DNA of 64,000 nucleotides from Lycocorax pyrrhopterus obiensis (lineage: Eukaryota; Chordata; Aves; Passeriformes; Paradisaeidae), in assembly GCA_014706295.1 (NCBI GenBank), contig JACSVZ010000002.1, positions 24,338,757 through 24,402,756 on the forward strand, written 5' to 3'. The notes beneath the pieces are model-generated. The model was given only the letters and a program-made list of their open reading frames with translations. It searched no databases and had not been told where the DNA came from. Below are positions 37,201 through 51,800 of the stretch, piece after piece. The position numbers and the translations under genes are program-made. Numbering within the stretch: the stretch's first letter is position 1; each line of letters starts with the position of its first letter.

Positions 37201-39517
37201 TAGTCTTGATCTGAACTTCTAAACTACTTATCCCTTAATTATTCTACTGCATAATATTAATTCAATAAATTGTCAGTAAACTGTGTTTAAGACTAAGTTT
37301 TGATACACAATCAAAAGGAAGTTATGGGTAATATGATATGTTTTCATTCTAATTGTACTGATTATAAGCTAGGATTTGGTCAGGCTCCCACTTCCCACCT
37401 TGCATTAATAACAAAATCATATTTTTCAAGGCAAAGGATGTCCCGTGTAAGTAGTACAGGAATATGATTAATGAACAACTTTGTAGTAACATTTTCAGAA
37501 GAGTTTGCTCAAAAATCCGTACGTGAAAACAGTTGCCACAACAAAATTATTCTCCAAGTTTGTTGTTTCCTTGGTGGTTTTTTGGTAAAAAATGATCATC
37601 AGAGTCATGTCCTTGTAAGTGTGAGAGCACAGCTTACAAAAAAAAGCCACTGAAACATCCTAAGCATATTTTTGTTATTTTATTAAAACTCATCCTAAGA
37701 AGTCAATGTGAATTCAATCTATAACTAGATTGCAGTAACCAACCAACATTGTGGGGTTGTAATTATTTATACCAGAAAAGCAGAATGCAGTATAGATGCA
37801 ATACAATGCTTTACAATGGAGCTAACAAATAAAAGAATGAAGGGAATGCAGACTAGAAGGGAGAGACTGGAGTCAATAAAATATAAGCTACACATGGATA
37901 TTAGGAGTCCATAGAGTGAAGAGGAGCTATTCATATAGACATCTACATGAATATAACATATAGGCAGGCATGACAGGCTAGAAAGAGGTAGTGTTACACA
38001 GACTGACTGTCAAATTAGGGACCAGTTGGTCATATGGAAGGCAACCTGTTCACACACATCCTTTCATTTCTAAATAATATCGTATTTTCGAAATGGAAAG
38101 AAAGCCAGTTGTGTTTGAATTGCACCAGAGTCCCCAGTCAGGTTGATCTAGTCCCTAGTCAGCAAAACCTGAACTGATTTGCACTCTTAGTCGGCAAAGG
38201 AGAACTAAGGTTCAAGACTTACCAGCCACCATAAGAACCCCTTTATGACAAGACACAGGCAGTTCCCTCTGGCAGATAAGAAAATTTAGCCCCTTATACC
38301 TAAAGAGGAAGGTCCAAACTTAGACCGACAGAAGTTTTCAGAAAGGATGACTACAAGAAGCTAATTATCATTTCTCCAAGTTTTGCTAAAGGAGTTTTTT
38401 TTGTACTGCTGTGTGTTATTTGAACACAACTGCAAAGTGATGCAGTAATGCCCAGATTGTTTCTAAGGGAGGTTTTGATGTGAACAACTTGTTATTAATT
38501 AAGACTCAATTACAACCCAACACCCAAAACAGATATCAGAAATACACCAGAACTTCCCTTCTGATAAGGAACTAGTCTGACTTTCATTGCTGCAGTGACT
38601 GAATCATCAAGAACTACATGCATTGATATGGTGGCATAGAATCAGGTCTCTTGATGCAACCCAAAACTGAAGCAGAGCAGGGGAAGAACTTCCCTTCCCC
38701 CAGTGCAGCCACAACAGGTTGAACAAGGCCTTTCTTCTTCACACAAATTAAACAGACACTTTTGATCTCAGGTTCTTATGTCACAATAATGATTACCTTT
38801 TCCCTGAACAAATTTTAACAAAAAGAGAATCTGCACACATCTTCCCTTTCCCTGTGTGATCTGAAATAAAAACTATCTTCCCCTGAAGGACTTCACAGAC
38901 CTCATTTTCCTTAATTTCTGAGATCTGAGATCTACATTACAACTCTGTTTTCAATATCAAAACCCAGTTCTGTTCCTCCTCAGAGTCCCATTTTACCACA
39001 CATCAGTTGCTCACATGGAAAGAGCTAATACCAGGAAACTAATATATTTTTAGCTGACTTTAATGTGACTTAGCAGCTGGAAACAAGAACAGCGTGTTCT
39101 GTGAGGATGCCACACAGTACTCCATGGACACCGGTTTGGAAAGTATTGGTAGAACTTCAAATAACCTTCTCCAGCTAGACATGTTTTCCAGGAACCTTTT
39201 CCACCTCCAGACCTCCATTCAGCCTTCACATGCCATGTAATTTTGGTTGTAACAGCTCTCTCACACTCAGAACTGAGCTGCCAGCAAGAAGAAGCTCCCA
39301 CATCAAAAGGGGGAGACACCCCCAGCCAGCAGAAGCAGTGGGAGGTACCACGGGCTATCCATTGTAGTGATGCAAGGAGATGCAGAAAACAAGAGAAACT
39401 AACAGGAGTCATGCACTTAATTATTCTCTAAAGAAAATAAAAAGTATCTGTTCACAATTGTTCCCGACCAAAAGTACATACAATATTTTTAGTGTGCAGT
39501 TGTATTAATGATAAGGG
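34221..39517. other. AT-rich non-coding DNA, nothing recognised
   Basis: About 5.3 kb without a credible gene. Short frames at 34759-35037 overlap on both strands and have no domain. No repeat family recognised. Confidence 0.55.
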
Positions 39518-39712
39518 AGTGAGGAACTGGAGCAAGTTTCCCAGAGAAGCTGTGGATGCCCCATCCCTGGAAGTGTTCAAGGCCAGGCTGGATGGAGCTC
39601 TGAGCAACCTGGTTCAGAGAAAGGTGTCCCTGCCCATGGCACAGAGTTTGGAACTAGATGATCTTTAAGGTCCCTTCCAATACAAACCTTTCTGTGATTC
39701 TATGATTCTATA
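39518..39712 (+). mobile_element. CR1 LINE 3' end with octamer tail
   Basis: Sense CR1 3' terminus. In order: GAGGAACTGGAGCAAGTTTC, CCAGAGAAGCTGTGGATGCC, the CAAGGCCAGGCTGGATGG block, GAACTAGATGATCTTTAAGG, and the tail GTGATTCTATGATTCTATAAC with two ATTCTATG-type units. It is 5'-truncated at about 195 bases. This is the best preserved CR1 tail in the window, so probably one of its younger insertions, and it is strong evidence for an avian genome. Confidence 0.95.
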
Positions 39713-42700
39713 ACTTTATATCTCCAAACTCGCTTAATCAAAGAAACTGTGTTGTGGAGTTTACAGCAGCTTTTCTCAACCCATGTTAAACAAAGGACCA
39801 CTTCACTCTTTTCAAAATTACCTGTAGATCATCTTTCATTCTACTGCGAAAAACAACTCTAAGTCTGCATGTTCATGCATTTTTCCCAGTTGGTTTCTGC
39901 TATGTGTGTGGGACTCTGGTATAGGGTTAAGTGGTTTTTTAAGAGGTTGAGGACCTGTAAGACATAGGCTTCAATTAATTTAGCAAACACAGAAACAGTT
40001 ATAAGCCCACAAAATAACTTTTGCAATGTCTCATAGCAATATACAACACGCAAAGTACTAACCAGTCAAGCCATCTATACCACTGAAGTGAGGCCTTTGT
40101 AAATGACTCCTGATGCCAAGTTAAGAAGTACAAAAAGCCAAAGCATAATAAAACAATCATGTAGGAAGGATCATTTCCATTTCTATGGTGTTTCTATTGG
40201 GGTTTTTTCATTTCTGTGATTTGGAAAATTTCTCACATTAGTCATAGTCTGAAAGTGGTGAAGATTTTCAGTTCCACGCCCTAAAAATGTTGACATTTAA
40301 TTTTCCCATTTTTCTGACATTCAGTAAAATCACCAGTGTAAGTTTAAAACTACATGCTGGCTGCTACAAATGAGCACAACAGAAGAGTCAATCTGGTTGA
40401 TCACTGGTTTCCTCCTGATATATGTCAGTGCTAGCCAACACTCCCCTTCCCACACCATGGAGAAAAGTGTACATCAAACCCAACAGTAACTTGAGGGGGA
40501 TTTGTCTTTCCATCATATAAGCAGAGTCGGTTTCCTCGTTAGCTGAGGTACCTGCAGCACCATGAGAATGCAAAGCATTCTGTACAGCTGAGCTGCACCA
40601 TTACTTGCAAGGGCAGGGAGTGTTGCGTTTTGCAGACCTTTGAGCAGCACATCAGATTAAAACAAAATGCCTTGCCTCCTTATATTTGTTTATTTTTATA
40701 TTATAAATATAGTAAAGTTCATTGGCGAACTTGAGTTCACCTTCACTTCTCTTTGAATGATTGAGCTCCCATGCAACTTAAGTAAAACCAGAGATAATAG
40801 AAAGCCTGGCATTGAGCCATATCTACCTGGTAGACATGCATGGGTTACTTCTGGTGACATTACGACCCAGAGAAGTTTCAGGAAACAACCTAAAGGTGAT
40901 GTAAAGCCTAGTACACAAAGCTAGCCATATAACCCAATTTTAGCAGAATATGCAGCCATATTTCAAGCTTACATTATTGTACAGTAGAGCTAAAGAGCAT
41001 ATTAACTTCTCTCTAGTGAGCCTAATTTTATTTTCAACTGCTTTTCCTCACTTGAAATTTGCAATTCAATGCAATCAATTTCACTTTGGTTAAACAGTTT
41101 AATGTGCTCTAATAAAAACAGGCAATTGATATTCTAATTCTGTTGTATTGAAACTAGCACTGTATTATGAACACACATGACAAAATATAGCAAGTACTAT
41201 GGCAGCTACCTAAGGATGTTTTTTCTTCAGTTGTTTGTATGACATATATCAGCAGCCTTTATGGCACTTTTAATTTGAAAGAGCTAGAAGATACTTTAAA
41301 AATTACACCTTTAAATAACAAATCATATTAATTTCTGTTTCTGAGGTGCATCAGGGTAGTCTTCTAACACTTCACAGCTGTACCGCATCATAATTTAAGG
41401 ACCAGTCTTGTAAATATTTTTTGTGCATGAAATGTTTCACTGGGACAGGATTTGGACAGCAAAGAAAGACTGCAATTCTCGTTTTAATGTTGCATGGAGA
41501 AAGAATATATAGAGGTACAATGTAATTAAAAGAGCTGGATTCTATAGTTTTTCAGAAAATAATTTCTGAGAAAGTCTCAAAAAGGTCCTGCCTTCTATTG
41601 ACTGGATCAGAGGAAGACAGGGGAGGAATGAAGCATTTTCTAAGTTTTTGTTGTGTGTTCCCTTGCTGGAAATTGTTTTTAGACAGCATAGTTATCACCA
41701 ATAATCTCACACAGAAATAAACAAACAGAAACACTGGGTAATGTCCTTAGTTACCATAAACTAATGAGCAGAATCTTGTTTTTGACTGCTCGCTGTGTTT
41801 AGTCATCAAACATCCCTGCAGTATTGGTTCAGTATTGATTCTGGACAAGGACTATAATCTAAGAAACCACCCATTACACTCTCATATTCCTTGCTGACTT
41901 TCCAGCATGATTTCAACAATCTTGAAACTTACAAGTCTTGAAATCTGATGAAATCAACATCTGATACATCAGATGTCAAATCAGGCCAGTCCTTTACCTT
42001 CTGAGGCTTGACCTTTCCTGACAAATTTTCATTACTGGCAGAGGCAATCCTGCTAGTAAAAAGGCTGAAGAAACATGGAGCACTACAATGCTGAAATGGA
42101 AGCTGAAAGAGTGTCCCTATCACTTAATGCATTTGGATGAGTCCCTCAATTTATGTGTTTGAAGCCAGGTCTTCAGAGAATCTAAATCTTGACTCCCACT
42201 CTACTTTTCCAAACAAATTTTCTAACGCATTTCTTTCTTGCCCTCAGAAGCTATGAAAGCTCATGCAAACATCAAATAGGAATAGATTTAGGGTTGGTTT
42301 ACTTGTTTGCAGTTTTCCAGGCAGATGATTATATTCAAGGCAAAGGTTTTTGAATTACATTTGCAAATGTGAGTAGGATCACCTTCAGAAGGATTTGTGG
42401 ATTTGCATTGATAAAATACTGCAACACACAAGACGTAATTATTAGTCTTACAGTTGATACTTCTCTCCCTTACAAGAGCTACCTGCTAGAACTGACTTAA
42501 TAATTTTTTTCTTCTGAATTAGGGTCAGACCAATTATCTCATAGAAAGCCAAGCTTATTTTTTAATCAATTACCTCCCATGTGTGTTTTATACTCTTATT
42601 TTTCAGTATTTCTCAATAAATGAGAAGCTATTAAATTTGGACAAACATTTTTAGAGATCAGTTGGTAGGCAGGCAACAATAACAATATTGAATTATTTCC

Positions 42701-45700
42701 ATAGAAATGAGCTCATTACCTCTGTCTGTTTGTGATGAAATGGTTTTAAATGTGTTTTGCATATGTGTTGCCAATCTGGTAGGCAGAGATAGTTGCAAGA
42801 AATGTAATTAACAGATAGACATGAAACAAAGTATGGGCACAGAACAGTTGCATTCTGAACTGCTCAGTTATTTTTGCTAACTTAGCCCTTGTCTAATTCT
42901 TGATCGATAAATCAGCAATAATATAAATAATTTCTTCTCAGAACTACCCACTCTGGGTATGTCACAGGATTATTAAGAACTTGCCTGATCTGCTATAACT
43001 GTGTTGGTTTTAGTGGTGATTTCAGCTGAAGGACAATTAGATCCTGAGGGTATGTCCAAATATCAAGTCAGGTATGTGAGCAGGAATCACATAAATCATG
43101 CCTAAAAAAGGAGCATGACATACCCAAGTTGGTATAGTAAGCAATAATTATTAAACATCCAGACTGTGTCACAATATGAAAAAAAAATACACTTGCTCAA
43201 GCAAATATTTGCCTCTCCAAATCACACATTGCTTTGCAACTTCACCATCAATAACTCTCTTCCGTGAGTCAAGACCACACCATTTTCTGTAACAAGACAA
43301 GCAACTGAAAGGTGCTTCAGGTTAGTAGGTTCAAAAGCAAAACCAGGATCAAATTCTAATTATAAAGCAGAAGCTACTACACACATGAATTTTGCTTTCT
43401 TTTACAAGTTTTATATTTTAAAGGACGTAACATAGGACACAAATTTGGGGGACATTTACAAACAAACAAAATAAAAACAAACCAAGTAATTTACTGTGTA
43501 ACCAAACAACAATCCAGCCACAAACCTGTCTGGGGGATCACCAAATACAGATGTAATCCAAAGAAATATTACTATCAAGCAAAAACTATAAAAGGAAAAA
43601 CCATTAAGTGAGAAGTAAACATGCTGGACTGCAGCCATAAAAGGGCCTTCATGGTTCTTTTTTTGGTCAGCTTATCCAGTGCAGCTATTTATTGCAACCC
43701 ATTATAAGACTCAAGCTCCAGGACTGAGCTGTCTAGAGAGACTTTTGCCAGCTAGAAGACCCATACCTATTTATCCGTTCTCTTTTAACTTCACCAACAC
43801 ACAATTCTTTTCTGAATTCTTTTAAAAATTAATTTCAAACTTGCCATGTCCTTGCTCCATTCTATCTTCTGGATCTCTTCCATACTGTCTCTTTTAATAT
43901 CAGCATTTCTTTTGAATCCATGTTTTCTTCTACTATCTAAAAACTATATGTGTGCCATATCTTCTTATTCATACTGCCCAGTGCTGTGTTAAAGGCCTAC
44001 TTGGCTCATTCTACTGTCTCTTTTCCTGCTCTCTTGTCTCTCAGCTTTACTCACACTTCCGTTTTCAAAGTTGATCTATAAAAAACTTTCCCTTCCTGAT
44101 TATAGATCCTAATTTCATTCTGTGCCTGCTATAATTTCTTAATTAACTAACTATATAATTAAACTTTGCTGCATTTTTTGAAACATCTGCCATGAAAGAA
44201 GTGCTCCAAATAAACTTGTAGTATTACTGAATAGGTTGCTATTAACTACAGCCTCTCATCCAACTGTCTCCGTTTCTATCCACATTGAGTACATCTTTCT
44301 TTTGGCTTAGCAGCAAATCTTCTGGGATGGGAACAGTGTTTTGGTTTGCTGTTTGAAGAGCCCTGAAGAGTAGTTTCTAACTATTCTGAGACAGATGATA
44401 GTTTATTTTAAAGAAACTTTACTGATAGATAGGGGTAAATGTTCCCTATAGAATCTGATATAATTAATTCTGCATTGAGGCATTCAATAATTCTTCCTTT
44501 CTTCAAACTGGACCTCAGTTTGCTTAAATATATGGGGAGTCTGTTCTACAGACCACTTATTAGCAGTAAAGAGTACCTTTATTGGAAAGAAAAGAAACTT
44601 CCCTACATGGCCCTCCTCAGGTACCTGCTCAGCAGTGTTGGGCTCTGCACACCTCTCAGCCAGATCTAGGACCAAGTTGCAACACTCGAAGATGTGAAAC
44701 ATTGCTGGGGGCTGTGTGAGCACAGCTCTCCATGCCTGCACATTAAGCTGTGACAGATGCACTGAATAGGCTGCCGACTTGTTAAGCAATTGTCACAGAG
44801 CTCAAGTTATGATTACAGGCAGTCCTTGCTACCAGACACCTACTGCTTTAACACCAACAATGAAGTTGAGTCACTAAAGTAACTTGGGAACATCATTGTG
44901 CAAGGGCTGAGACAAATATCTCCGTTTGCTGTGATGGTGTGTGCTGTGACATCTAAGAGAGCACTGCCCCAGGGTGTTCTCTGCATTATTACCTCTCTCC
45001 CCCATGTCTATCTCAAATATTGAAACTCCATTCCTGTTGTAAGTTCAAAGAAAGAAGGAATTTTGCCCCTTCACTTTCCTCCAGCAGCCTGCTTATTTTA
45101 GAAGACTTTATCAGTCTATCAAGGCCTGAAACTTTATTTATTGGGGTCTTTCCCCTGACCCTACTAATTCAGCTTTTTCCTCTGAGCTTTTTCCAAACAG
45201 AAGCAGCAGTTTTATAAATTGGCATGATTCATTCACTGCCACTTACACTCTGAAGGGTGGGTATGATCCTATCATATGAATTTCAGTCTGGTACAACCTG
45301 GGAAAGTTATGATTGGCAGCAGATAAACAGGGATGGTCTGTCTGCAGACTCGGGAAGATGACTTTGCACTTCACATTTGGTTAGAAAATTATCCTTTTAG
45401 TCCTCAGGCATATTCATTTAATGTGGTACTACTTTTTGACAATTGCACCAAAAAAAAGTTTTCCCATACTTTTACTTTAAATGGAATTTTCTAGCTCTGG
45501 AAATATTGTTTCTATTTATATATTTACCAGCAATAATCCACATCCTTTTTTTTACTTTTGTCTTTTGGGGAGTTTTGCCTGGGATAGATTGTCTCAGCCA
45601 AAGTAGACAGGGATGGAAGAAGTTATAGAGATGGACTCTTTGATTGGTGTGTACGTGAAAAGCACAACACTGAGCGCACATGTATAGAGAATATAAAAAC

Positions 45701-48589
45701 AGCTGTATTCCCCTTAAAACAACATCTTCAACACAATTTTGGGTTAAATATATATTCAGAACAAATAACAGAAGAAATGAAAATAGGCCAGTATCTCAAC
45801 CTCACTTTTTTTAAACTTCACTTCTCAGTGACTTGTCAATCTGATGCAAATTGACAGGATAATTGATTTGTTACAGTACTTGGACTTGGAGATACAACTA
45901 GACCAATTGCAGATAAGCAGAGGACACTATGACATCTTTATGCCCACGGTAATTCACAAACCTCAGAGCAGTAAATGGCAGAAAAATGTTAGAAAACCCC
46001 TACTACGTTCCATTTGATACAGATCTGTCAATCCTATTCTGTGCAAAGACAGCTTTAGAACTAGTGAGACTTGTTCAGCTACCAAGTATGTTTATTTCAG
46101 ATCCTGTATTATTAGACAGTGGCTGAGAATTTTTTTTTTTATCTTGTTTCCAGCCACAATGAACAGCTGCTACTTTTCTCCTCCAAGCAGGGTAAGCCTT
46201 CAAGCAGACCAGGGGGTGAAGTTTGAATTGAAGAACAGCTCTTTGGAAACACTTTATCAAAACATCCCCAGATATCCCTGGCTGCTCAACATCCTGATCC
46301 ACTAAACATTCCTAAACACATTAGGCAGATTGGTTTTCCACCTGCAATCAGCCTGTGAATTATCTGTGTGCTTTCAGAGGGGGCACTGCTTTAACTGAAT
46401 GGATAGCTGGCACCTGATACTGATGTCCTGTGCCAAACACTAACAGCCTGAAGCACGTGCCTGTTCAAACTACATCCCATGACATTGTTCATATGTAGAA
46501 CTGTGTGCAAACACTGAAGCAGAGATAGGTCTGTAATAACACAGACTTCCCCAGCTATCATGAGGATTATTTCTTAGGAAGAAAAAAATGAATACATTTC
46601 AAAAATGAACAAGATGTAACAGAGGCAAATTAAATGCAGGTGATAAGATGTCACAATTTCAAACACCTATTGCTCAAATGTAAATACGATATCCTAATCA
46701 CCATGTTCTGAAAACGCGTATTTAATTTAGACCAGAGTCCTTAAGTCAGAAAACATTGAGTGATTTCAGTAGGTGCTGGGAACATGTAGCCCATTGTAAA
46801 CTCCCTCAGAAACTTGCCCTGAACCAATGAGGGAAAACAATTTCTCCTTCTCTCTCTTCCATTTAGATTCCTAAATACAGATTTTTTTCAAGCTTGGGAA
46901 TGCCAAATTTGCGAGCCTTGAATAAAAGTCCTCACAACAATATAACTTCTGCATGTGCCAATTCTGTGATAATCCATTTAAATTCTGCAGAAAAAGTGCT
47001 TTTAACTAAAAAAAAAAAAAAAATACAAAAACCCAAACCAACTCATACCAGCAGTGCGTTAAAAGGATGCCACCTACCGGGCACCTCATCAACCTCCAGC
47101 AAGAGTCCTGGAGAGGTAGGTGAAGTAGATCTGAGAAAAACGAAAAAAGCTGCTTTATAGGGTAGCTCCCTAAAACCGGCATAAGAAAATTAAAAATTAA
47201 TGCCTCTTTGTGCTCTTTAAGCTCAGGGTTTCCCACAAGCTCAGGGTTTTATTTCTTTTCTGACAGCTTTCTAATGCCTCTTTTTTTCTCTTGTAGTAGT
47301 AGCAGCAGCAATAGCCATGTTTCATAAGGATTTATTCTTTGTATTTTCCTATTAACTCTTCCCCTCTATTCCTGATGAGAGGGCTGCATCTTAGCAATCT
47401 GTTTACCATTTTTTTTCTGTTTTCCTCCATTAGACTAACACGTACTGTCCAGGCTTTCCATTGAAAACAATTAAAATACACAATATATGCACACACATGC
47501 AGAGAAGCACACAAGCAAACATGATGGAATTAATATCATGTTTTAGGGGAAAATCAGGCTGTGCTTTAGGCTCTGCTTGGTGTGGTTAAAAAGAAAAGTT
47601 AAAAAAGAAGTTTCAGCTTTGAGTTTATATTTCCTGGGTTTGTGAGATTATTTCAGCCCTGTTATTTAATTGTTCGGCCGCTATATTCTGCTTCAACTAT
47701 CAGGTCTCCTTGTTATTTACAGTATTGCTTCCTAGTAGGAATTGGTCAGGTATACTTATGTCTAACATCCCTTCCAGTTGTGGAGTACAAGATACCAGAA
47801 AAATCCTCAGAACTGGAATGAGTGCATAGTCTCCATTAAACATAAACCTTCAGAAAAGTGTGTAGCTCTTGCCCACGTCTTGTTACAGAGTACTAACAAA
47901 ACAGAGAGACACGTTCTCATTTACCACTCAGACCAATTTATTCTATTCTGGCAGAGTTAAAAGACTTTGAAAAAAACATGGATTACATTTATTCCTACCT
48001 TCTCCAGATTCCTTTTCACTAACAGATTAATACAAAGTAATATTAATTATATAAGTAGCTTGTAAGTCTTCGCATTAGATCCTATTCTCATTTTCACTAT
48101 GTTCACTGTTTGCTCCATTGACAGTACAAAGAGGACTTCATATGAATCAACTCTTTTCAAGTAAGGGTTAAGGCTTTAATATAACAACAGTGTGATGTAC
48201 AAGGGGTCACAGTGTTGGTTTACATAGTTTTAAAAGAAGTATCAATACGTCGTCTAAGACTATCCTTCTTTTTGTAATTGGAAGCAGTATTTGGTGCAGT
48301 AACTGATGTGGTAACAGTACAGATGTGCTTTTTATCCATCAACACACAGTTCCTTCTTCTCACCCACACCAGGGTGTGCCTACTTACCTTGTTCTAACTT
48401 CGCACTCCATGGGAGCTCTATAATTTCTTACTAGTTCACTCCTACTACCATAGCACAGCAATCTGAGCTTAACCAGCACCTGGATGCCAGCAAGTCAAGA
48501 CCCTCTTTAAATCCGTGTTCACAGAGCTTTCATGCCTGTGACTCTCAAAAGGAACAACTGTGTTACAAGAATCTCAGAGCATGTCAGCA
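39713..48589. other. AT-rich non-coding DNA, nothing recognised
   Basis: Nearly 9 kb with no credible gene. A pyrimidine-rich run occupies roughly 43790-44360 on the plus strand. Near 41030-41150 there is a cluster of TAAT/ATTA and CAATCAAT-like homeodomain-type words, which may be chance in AT-rich DNA. The open frame at 44484-44789 (minus, 101 residues) overlaps a plus-strand frame and has no recognised domain. Confidence 0.5.
47008..47023. repeat. A16 homopolymer run
   Basis: Sixteen consecutive A residues followed by an A/C-rich stretch (TACAAAAACCCAAACC). It is probably a simple repeat. It could also be the tail of a retroposed sequence, but nothing recognisable lies upstream. Confidence 0.8.
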
Positions 48590-48830
48590 CAGTGGAGGGA
48601 CAAGGCGTCACATTTGTGGCAGGTTTGAGTGCGGGTACGTGTGTGTGCCCATCTGAGAGCGGCACCGAGGCAGCCCGAGACAGCGAGTGGAGAGCGGGAT
48701 CATCAGTCTGCAATGTCAGTCTGGCCCCCACCAGCACAGCTTGGAGCTGCACCGCTGCACCAGGCAAACCCCTGTCCCACATGTCTGCTAGCCAGGAAAG
48801 GTGAAAGGGGTGCGGGCATCTAGTTTCCCT
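48590..48830. promoter_or_regulatory. Small CpG-rich island, possible internal regulatory element or non-coding exon
   Basis: Within very AT-rich DNA this short segment holds about nine CpG dinucleotides in some 150 bases (for example GCGGGTACG, GAGCGGCACCGAGGC, CGAGACAGCGAG, GAGAGCGGG). A possible donor, AAAG followed by GTGAAA, sits near 48798 on the plus strand. Open frames exist on both strands (87 and 90 residues) but have no recognised domain. CpG is normally depleted in bird introns, so retention hints at germline hypomethylation, such as an alternative promoter or enhancer, or at a recent GC-rich insertion. Confidence 0.35.
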
Positions 48831-51576
48831 GGATTACACTTTCTAAGGCCACCACACACCGCATCCATACTAGGAGTACCTGGGATCAGTCCAGTCTCCT
48901 CACTAAACACCCAGAATAATTTTGTCAAGTAATTTATTGTATTTTACCATTTTACTTCCAAGCATAAAAAGACATGCTCTGATTCCAGTCTGCACAACCA
49001 CTGACTTAAATGCATGAATTCGGGCTAGTGATTTAAGTGGTTATGACTTATTTATGGAAATACCCATTATACACTGTTTCACAATCCCTGAATAAAGAGA
49101 GTTCAGCCCAAGGGTAGCAGAAACTATGGGAAGAAAAATGTAAAAGAGAGGATTTCTTTAATTATTAGCCAACCAGATTGGCTCTAAGCAGAATGGCAAA
49201 ATAAGGTCTGTAAGCAGACGGGATAGGGGCCTTGTTTCAATGTGACAGGCATTGCATCATGCACACAGACCATACTTTAAGAGTGTATCTCCTAGATACA
49301 GAAACCCCTAGTTCTACCTAAATAAACAATGTAGAGAGGTTTTCCTTTTTCTCCTCTTGAGAAAAGTCACATCACAAGTCACTTCTAGTATACAAGTTAC
49401 CCTGTATACTACATTTTTCCTGTCTGTATGGCAGTGCTTCTCACTTGCTCTATTTGCCTTAAAATAGTTCACTTAGGATGAGGATACTATGGAAAATAGT
49501 TTGTGAAATGCTGCTTTATTAAATTATAAGAAAAAAATCTAAATTACTGATTTTAAGAACGCCAAATCTGCCTTCTCAAACTTTCCACCCTCACGCTTTG
49601 ACCACACCCAAGGATTATCCTGAAACATCAAAGAGAATTAAGAAGGAAGAAACTACTCAGGAATAATCAAGTACAAATTAAGCAAAAAAGAGGAAGAGGA
49701 AATACAGTTTTCTGCTAGATCTCTCTCTCTCAAATAAATGTGTGGATACCTGAACTGGTCTCCAAGTCTCCCTCTCGTTTTTTACTTTTAACTGGGAGTT
49801 CTGTCATACGTAATCCCATTGCTTTGTGATTCAGCAGATTTTGAGGAAGTCAGTGTACCAAACAGGACTTCACCAGTATGATATTCCTCTCTTTATATAC
49901 AGACATTGACACAGGTATGAAACCCTATGAGAATTCTAGAGCTGTCTTAAGTATAGTAAACAAGTGTCTTAGATATTTTATGTGCTTGGAAGGATCCCAT
50001 ATTTTAACTCCTTTGAACAGCAGATCACATCTTTTATTAGTTCCTGTCACAGAAAAACCTGCCCCTGACAGGTTTCAGTCTCTGTGATGGGATGGCAGTG
50101 CTTCCAGCTACGGGAGCTAACTCATGCCCTAGCACCACTTCATTTCTCCTGCAGTGTGTAAAATCTGTTCTTAAAAAATACCTTAAAAGGAATCAAAGTA
50201 TGAAGAACAGAGTTGTACCTCTTTTGTCAGGCTAATGGTAGTGATCCACAGAGAAAATGCGAGTTCTTCGTGGAGTAGCATTAAACCTGAGCGCTAACAG
50301 ACTGACTGTCAGACTGCCAACTTCTTGAAGATTGATGAGCTTTATTCAGCAGCATTAAGTTCACCTTAACATTAGCCCTCAACAGTATTCTAAGTATAGC
50401 AGCTTTAGCTTTCTGGTGTTTGGTTTTTTTTGTGCTGCTGTTGTGTTGTTGTTGTTACTGTTTTTGCAGTCTAAGGCACTTAAATTTCTTCATTGTTTTT
50501 ACTTTCCACCTTTGCTTTTACTAATGGAAGAAATTTTTACCAAAGACTCTTGAGTTCAATGGTGTTAAAAGATCTTCTAAAGAAAAACTTGGTACTTGCC
50601 TGTGTTTGTAAATCACTGGTGTCCATATGTCATATAAGGTCTCTTGGAATTAAATTAATAAAACCAAATTCATGCAATAGAGTCATAATTTAAGTCTCCC
50701 CAGATTATAAAGGTAACTCTGAAGTTAGAAACCACTTGCATAACCCTTATTTAGCCTTTTTGGGAATAGTTACTACAGTTTTAATTGCTAGTTCTCACAC
50801 TTCTTTTTCCCTCAGAATCCTTCTTCCCTGGGTTTTTAAGGATGAACAGTGCCCACTTGCTGAAAAGTGATTCAATACTTTATCATTGGTAGTCAGTGGA
50901 TTTCATTTATTGTACCTACATAAAACCTTTCATGGTAAACAGATTTATTCATTTTTTACATGGCTTTTTCGTTAGTGCTCATTACTGCAGTATAAATGCT
51001 TCACTGACAAATAATTAACCTCCAAACTACTGCTGTGTGGTGAGATAGCATTATCATGATTCCACAGATGAGGAGCCAATGCTGCATTGATGGGTTGGCA
51101 TTTTCTTCCTTAACCAAAGACTTCTAAAACTTACTACCTGCTTTCAGTAGCTCAGCATATCATACACATGAAGGATAAAGAGCAAAATATCTAAGACATG
51201 GAAAGAAAAACATTTAAAAGATAGCTGACAGTGAATTGTGTTTTTGTAAATGTTGCATAAATGTACATCACCATTACAATGTCCACAGCTCATGCAGCAC
51301 ATCCTGTAGAGGTATTTTCCCATGGAATGTTGCCTTTTATTTCAAGGTAAACTGTGTCTCTATTTTCTAAATTTCCTAGGCCATTTTTGAATTGCACATA
51401 AAAACCTGTTCCTCCTTCAAGTTCTTACAGAGATGACATAATTTCTGCTATTTAGCAGGTGAGTTGCTGACCCTACTCTGAGCTTAATTTCCTTTGGAAA
51501 GATCTTTCAGCTCTTTTCCTTTCTTCCATTTTTGGACATGCCTGGATGCCTCCTTTCAAGACCACAGTAATTCCCT
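48831..51576. other. AT-rich non-coding DNA, nothing recognised
   Basis: No gene or repeat family recognised. A TGTTGTTGTTGT-type simple run lies near 50440. Confidence 0.55.
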
Positions 51577-51800
51577 GAGTCATAGAATAAAATTGGCTGT
51601 AAAGGACCTCTGGAGATAATCTAGTAAGCCCCCTGCTCAAAGCAGGACTAACTTCAAAGCTAGATCTGCTTATTCAGAGTCATATCCAGGCGAGTTTGAA
51701 TCTCCCCAAGGATGGGAATTCCACAGCTTCTCTGGGCAATCTGTTCCAGTGCTCTACTGTCACCACTCATCTGCTTGCTAATTATTAAGGTCTGACTGTG
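51577..51800 (-). mobile_element. CR1 LINE 3' end, antisense
   Basis: Plus-strand landmarks in order: GAGTCATAGAATAAAATTGG, ACCTCTGGAGATAATCTAGT, CCCCCTGCTCAAAGCAGGAC, GAGTTTGAATCTCCCCAAGG, and TCTCTGGGCAATCTGTTCCA. This is the reversed CR1 3' end of the subfamily with the CCCCCTGCTCAAAGCAGG word. The left boundary keeps a remnant of the octamer tail (TCATAGAAT). The right boundary fades after the CCAGTGCT word near 51755. Confidence 0.9.

Noticed and set aside
41030..41150. Cluster of homeodomain-like TAAT words as an enhancer
   Set aside because: Such words are frequent in AT-rich DNA; conservation data would be needed.
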